Part shown: one piece after another, positions 52,501 to 56,702 of the stretch
Layout: every line of letters begins with the position of its first letter
Position numbering within the stretch: the first letter of the stretch is position 1
DNA from: Lactarius indigo
Taxonomy: Eukaryota > Basidiomycota > Agaricomycetes > Russulales > Russulaceae
DNA length: 56,702 bases
Direction of reading: 5' to 3'
NCBI GenBank assembly: GCA_025766275.1
Contig: JAFKAC010000225.1
Location: 1-56,702, forward strand
The notes under the pieces: generated by a model
The model's input: the letters and a program-made list of their open reading frames with translations, nothing else
What the model was told of the DNA's origin: nothing
Databases searched by the model: none
Translations under genes and position numbers: made by a program

Positions 52501-52772
52501 ACGTGCGCACGAAACACATCGATCCAGACCAGAGCTGGCTCGGGTTCGAGCGGCTGACGTGCGTGCCGATCCAGACACGCATGGTGGTCGAACACATGCT
52601 CAGCAAGGAGGAGAAGGACTGGTTACGCGACCACAACCGCGCGTGCCTTAATGCACTCGAGAACCACCTCAAGGACGACAAGCGTGCGCTCAAGTGGCTG
52701 CGCCGCGAGGCGGAGCGCGCCATTGGCATCGCGCCGGCTGGGCCGGGCGGCGTCTTCATCGACTGGGAATAG
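49559..52772 (+). CDS. Xaa-Pro aminopeptidase (aminopeptidase P, M24B) with long disordered N-terminal extension
   Basis: Metallo-aminopeptidase that cleaves X-Pro N-termini. The first exon adds about 235-280 residues not typical of the cytosolic enzyme: a run of about 12 prolines directly after the start, then basic Ser-rich sequence ([37 protein letters not shown]). It then enters the true N-domain ([28 protein letters not shown]) across an intron. The M24 catalytic domain has all metal ligands: two Asp in [19 protein letters not shown], His in [16 protein letters not shown], Glu in LTNEPGYY and Glu in RIESVLVV. It ends GGVFIDWE. Frame is kept through about ten introns. A start further in, for example MAPKLDRS, is possible but the reading frame upstream is clean. 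Confidence 0.88.
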
Positions 52773-53488
52773 ATGAGGGGAGCAGGGCCATACATACGCC
52801 TTTCGGCAGCAAACCCTGCGTGCCCTGGCAGATCCATCCTATCCGAGCCAACATCTCTTATCACATTCGACATATTCACCTACCCCGGATATCCCCTCCC
52901 GAGACTCGTTAACCTCCTTCCGACACCGGGTCATCACAGCGCCACCTAATTGCTCTTTGGCTCAATACCATACACCCCAATTCCTGACATATAATTTTTT
53001 TTCTAATTTACAGTCACAGGGAACTCTGTTTGCAGGGCGGCCAGGCTCCCACAAGCGACCGACTCACAGACGATCTCGGCTCACTTTATTTTCTTTCTCC
53101 TTTCTTGATATGAAATGACGACGCCCTTCGATGTGAGTTGCTTTTTTTTAGACGTTCTTATTGCCTTCCGTGCTTTCGCGCGATTCATGTTAGTTCGCTT
53201 TCGTTTATTGTTTTCTTTAAGTATGACCAGTAGGCGGGGGTGATAAGCGGCAGCTATAGAGTTGTTCTGCACGATCCGTACGCATTTATGTCGTAGCTGT
53301 AACGTTCCATGATGTACATACCTCTTAGACTACACACCAATGCAAAGAGCGTATGCGACTGAATGAGTACAGTATGCAATGCGTGTGCCATGATGTTTAA
53401 GAAAAAAACAAATGGTGTGCACAGAAGTACAGGAAGGAGTGTCGCAAGGTACATGAGTGAACAGATACTGCTGAGGTCCAGATTGCGA
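52773..53488. other. Convergent intergenic region, no gene seen
   Basis: This 716-bp stretch lies between the 3' ends of the aminopeptidase P (plus) and NOG1 (minus) genes. It is AT-rich with several T runs near 52990-53220, consistent with terminator and polyadenylation regions. No coding sequence was recognised. Confidence 0.45.
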
Positions 53489-56002
53489 TCATCGCCGGCT
53501 GGTTTTGCCTGCCTTCCGCTTCCCAGAGAAGAGATGCTTTGGCTGGAAGGAAAACACTTTAGCGCCTATGGAAAGAGAGGTCCGCAGAGGTGTGCGCCCC
53601 AAGTAGAGTGGGAACAAGAAAAAACACACCATTTTGACTCTGATAGCCCGGTCGCTCTCGCCCGCTTTTGCGAGCATGTTGCGCCGACGCTGGCTGATAT
53701 TTCGCAGCCGTATGGCCTTGGAAGCTTGCTAAGGTAAATATCAGTATTTACAAGATATATGGAAGAAGAAAAAACTCGAACGTACCGCTTCGTCTCGCAA
53801 ACCTGCCAGCTGCCGGTTTGAGTTGGGTGCGCGCTTCCTTGCAATGACTGCGCCAGAGTTGGCCTTGCCACGCTTGCGCGGCGTGTTATCGTCGTCCTCA
53901 CCGTCGCCGTCAATCTCCATCGTGTCCACGTCTTCACCCCCATCCACCTCCTCCCACGCTGCTTCGTCGTCATCGCCGTCGCCGTCGACGTCCATACCGT
54001 CTTCATCCTCGTTGCGCATGCGCTTCTGCGTCACCGCCCCTCCGCGCATTTTGGCGATCATGACCGCGCGTTCTCGTACGCGGCTGGGGTCGAGACCGGC
54101 TTTGGTCAGGTCGGTGGTCAGTTCTGCGATCGTGCGAAGGCCCGCGGTGCGCGGGAGGCGCGCTTTGTTCTTCATCTTCTTTTTGCTTTGCGCTTCCAGA
54201 CGGTGCCCAAGCGCGACCTTGGCCGCGGCTGCTTCACGCTCGTCGTCCGAATCAAACTGTCAACGCAATTGTTTTTTTAAATGCGAAACTCGTTGGAAGG
54301 GGGGGGGGGGGGCTCACCATGTCCCCGCGATCGTCATAGAATCCCTCGGCTTCTAGCGTCTCTTCTTCGCGCTCGAGGGCTTCGAGCTTCTCTGCGATGT
54401 CGGGGTCAATGAAATCGGCAATGTTCTTGCCGTCCATGATCTCTGGAATAATGTCGTTCTTCCATTCGTCGTCCGCGAGGATGTAATTCTCTGTCTCGCT
54501 TGGTCAACCAGGGAGATCACTAAGGGATCACTCTACGCACTTTTGAGGTTGATGTTGTATACCCCCGCACCGCCCTCTTCCAACTCAATATCCCTCTCGA
54601 GCTTCCGCCGCTCAGCGTCATTTTGTCGTACTTTTTGCGTAGCTTGACCGCTTCAGGGATGAATGGTTCACGGACAACATCGTCGCGTGGCTTTGGTTGT
54701 GCGACATGAATACGGTTGATGATAGTGTTGATTTTGCTGCCTTTGAGCTTGGCGTCAACACGCTGAGCAAGGAGTGCATCGCAAGCCTTATTTTTAAGAT
54801 CCATCACGCCTTCCTCTGAGTAGCACGATACCTGCACGCATTGTACGTCGTCAGTATCAATGATTTCTTGCACAAGAACGCGGGTTTCCGGAGGTAGGTC
54901 TTCGAGCCGAGTAACGTCGATCTTGTTAATGACAAGGACGGTAGGCTTTCCGAAAATAACGGCTTGATGGAGTGGAATAGTTTACACTAGAAACCTAGGT
55001 CATCAGGCAGTCCGCGGAAGCGAAGGGACCAAAGCGTACCTGGGCTTCTACAGTGTACCCACATTGCTCACTGAGGTCCATAAAATACAGCACGCAGCTT
55101 TTCAAATGTGCCAATGCCGTGATGCTCTGCATCTCGATCGTGTTCATCTCCTCTAACGGATGATCAAGGATGCCAGGCGTGTCGATGACCTGCCATCGAA
55201 GGTACTTGTAGTCCAAGTGTCCACGAAAAGGGATTTGGTGGTGAACGCGTATGGCTGGACGTCGACGTCTGCACGCGTGACCTTGTTGATGAAAGACGAT
55301 TTCCCGACGTTCGGGTAGCCGCAGATGAGGAGGGTGCGGGTATTCGGATCGATAGCGGGCAGACGCGATATATGCTGCCGGACTTGCTCGAGGTAAGCCA
55401 AGGGATCTTTTTGGCGACGCATGACCGTGCCATTCTACGCACGGGGTTCAAGTTCAATGATGGATCATCTGAAAAGGTGAAGAGCGCACCGGCCAAGCGC
55501 TGCCGTTTGAGTTGTTTACACCGGTACAAGCTGTCTCCGAACTTGAGTAGCCGGACATAGTCTTTTGCTACCTGGTCAATGAGGTGTCGTGCGGTTCGTA
55601 ATTGGCCGAGGGCGAGCTTGTAGTGATTCTTGTCATACAGCACGTTCATCAGAGAAGACAGAAACGGATGCAAGTCCTGTACGCATTCGTGAGGTAAGCT
55701 GAGGGTTAGGCACGAAGCAAAGCGACGACGTACATCGAGCATCGGGAATTCGGAGAGGATCGCACCAAGTTTTTCGTCGAAAGAGTCTTGCGTGAACTTG
55801 ACTTTGCGCATATAGAAGTTGCGGATGCGACTAATCTTGAAGTTTTTGTGGATGACCTATTGAGGGCTAAGATAACGTTTCATCAGGGTAGACGTTGGCG
55901 ACACACAGTGGGTGTCTTGCGCTGTGTCTTGGACAGCACGATGTCTAAGAAATCTGCCGCAGTGGGCACTGGGGCGATAGCTTTCAGACCGCTCGTCGAC
56001 AT
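53489..56002 (-). CDS. NOG1: Nucleolar GTP-binding protein Nog1, with five apparent one-base deletions
   Basis: Obg-related GTPase that binds pre-60S ribosomal particles in the nucleolus. The start [20 protein letters not shown] is family-like. The helical N-domain ([20 protein letters not shown]) leads to the G domain: P-loop [10 protein letters not shown]3 [10 protein letters not shown]4 NKID. The C-terminal region has [31 protein letters not shown], an acidic stretch and [17 protein letters not shown]. Frame is lost at about 55503, 55428, 55221, 54950 and 54622. Each site fits loss of one base from a G or A run, and homology resumes in the next frame. The first and last parts are clean. 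Nog1 is essential in yeast, so sequencing error is more likely than a pseudogene. Confidence 0.88.
54299..54312. repeat. 14-base G/C homopolymer in a NOG1 intron
   Basis: Fourteen G on the plus strand; on the NOG1 strand it is a C run starting right after the GTGAG 5' splice site. Run length may be misread in the data. Confidence 0.9.
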
Positions 56003-56293
56003 CTTGGGTGTGCGGTCGACGAAAGCGAGAAAATCGATGTTATGATCACAAATTGAATTGAATTCCCACGGTATACAGGACACGACTTTACGATTTACAA
56101 AAGATGCGTAAAAATCGAAAGCAACAGAAGATGGAATGAGTATAGATGTCATCAGTCTCCTACACGTGCGACCCCTCTACTCTGACACCAATCCTTCGAG
56201 TAAATATCAAATGCGGTGATTAGTGAAACAAAAATGGTCCCTTGCTCATGTGTATGGGAGTGGAAGTGGTAACCTGACCGTTTGTTTGTAAAG

Positions 56294-56702
56294 CTAAGTC
56301 AGCATAGACTGACCCAGATATGACTTGATGATAGCTTCGTTGACTGAAAAGTCAAATACTCAATCAGAGCAACTACCGGCTAAGGAACTGAGACCTACTA
56401 TCGATGATGATTTTCTGAGTAGCTCGAATATCCTGCCAGAAAAAAGTGTCACAAAGTTTGCCTTTAGGTTCGGTTCAGAAACTCACGAGCATGGTTGTGA
56501 AATGCTGGGGGGATTATTATTATTATTATTAAAACAGAACACGGAGGTTAAAACATACGGTGTATAACTCCTGCTTTTGCACACCCTTACGCTTGTGTAC
56601 TTGCGCAAAGTGCGCGCGGAAATACTCTGCTACGTCCTCATACCTGTTTTCGCGCTCGCCATATGAAGTTATGCTATGGAGATATAGTATGAGTAATCAG
56701 AA
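56294..56702 (-). CDS. Heterotrimeric G-protein alpha subunit, C-terminal part (cut by window edge)
   Basis: Four exons are visible on the minus strand: 56559-56673, 56487-56504 (18 nt), 56399-56432 and 56294-56343. Spliced they read ITSYGERENRYEDVAEYFRA, KQELYTHFTTMLDIRATQK, then IIIDINEAIIKSYLGQSMLT and stop. This matches the C-terminal end of G-alpha: the EDVAEYF helix, the YTHFTTxxD motif (TCAT loop equivalent) and the last receptor-contacting helix ending L..S.L. The expected G-alpha C-terminal cysteine (pertussis-toxin site) is absent. The GTPase motifs would lie beyond the right edge. An (ATT)n repeat lies in the intron at 56512-56530. Confidence 0.75.

Overview
This window is nuclear DNA of a filamentous basidiomycete, most likely an Agaricomycete. 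Nearly every recognisable gene is split by short GT-AG introns of about 45-75 nt, genes are packed on both strands, and many pairs start head to head with 34-170 bp between start codons. The mix of families (a divergent G-alpha, a DASH subunit, long Ser/Pro-rich single-pass membrane proteins, a coiled-coil PD-(D/E)XK protein) is basidiomycete-like. No rRNA, tRNA, CRISPR or intact transposon was recognised.

Layout, left to right. 0.1-2.6 kb: M17 leucine aminopeptidase (-). 4.1-5.2: proteasome alpha3 subunit PRE9 (+), which opens with four tiny exons. 5.3-7.5: divergent pair, CTR copper transporter (-) and DXD glycosyltransferase (+). 7.6-8.1: succinate dehydrogenase assembly factor SDH5 (-). 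8.5-9.6: PD-(D/E)XK-like protein (-). 10.3-10.9: doubtful small gene (+). 11.0-16.2: divergent pair, a Pro/Gln-rich coiled-coil protein (-) and the GARP subunit VPS53 (+). 16.3-17.4: mitochondrial ribosomal protein bL17m (-). 17.7-20.4: single-pass membrane glycoprotein (-). 20.5-24.4: gene-poor stretch. 24.4-27.0: Hsp110 SSE1 (-). 27.6-29.2: GT2 polysaccharide-synthase-like enzyme (-). 29.8-34.2: divergent pair, RBR ubiquitin ligase (-) and lysyl-tRNA synthetase (+). 34.4-38.8: divergent pair, MIOS/SEA4 of GATOR2 (-) and DASH subunit DAD4 (+). 39.5-44.3: divergent pair, BRCT scaffold DPB11/TopBP1 (-) and PP2A methylesterase PPE1 (+). 44.3-46.4: no clear gene, with a possible decayed one. 46.4-48.0: second single-pass Ser/Pro-rich protein (+). 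49.6-52.8: aminopeptidase P with a long disordered N-terminal extension (+). 53.5-56.0: ribosome-biogenesis GTPase NOG1 (-). 56.3 to the right edge: C-terminal part of a G-alpha subunit (-).

The genes do not form one pathway. Most are conserved housekeeping genes: proteolysis, translation, ribosome assembly, trafficking, TORC1 signalling, mitosis and DNA replication control. The less ordinary points are the microexons of PRE9, a second start codon in lysyl-tRNA synthetase that would make a mitochondrial form, the extended aminopeptidase P, the PD-(D/E)XK protein, and two GGGTTAGGGTT elements about 45-48 bp upstream of two plus-strand start codons in divergent promoters. MCB boxes lie beside DPB11.

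A caution on data quality: NOG1 is broken by five separate one-base losses, each shortening a homopolymer run by one. Similar single-base problems seem to affect lysyl-tRNA synthetase and possibly two other genes. This looks more like uncorrected sequencing error than gene decay, but the sequence alone cannot settle it.
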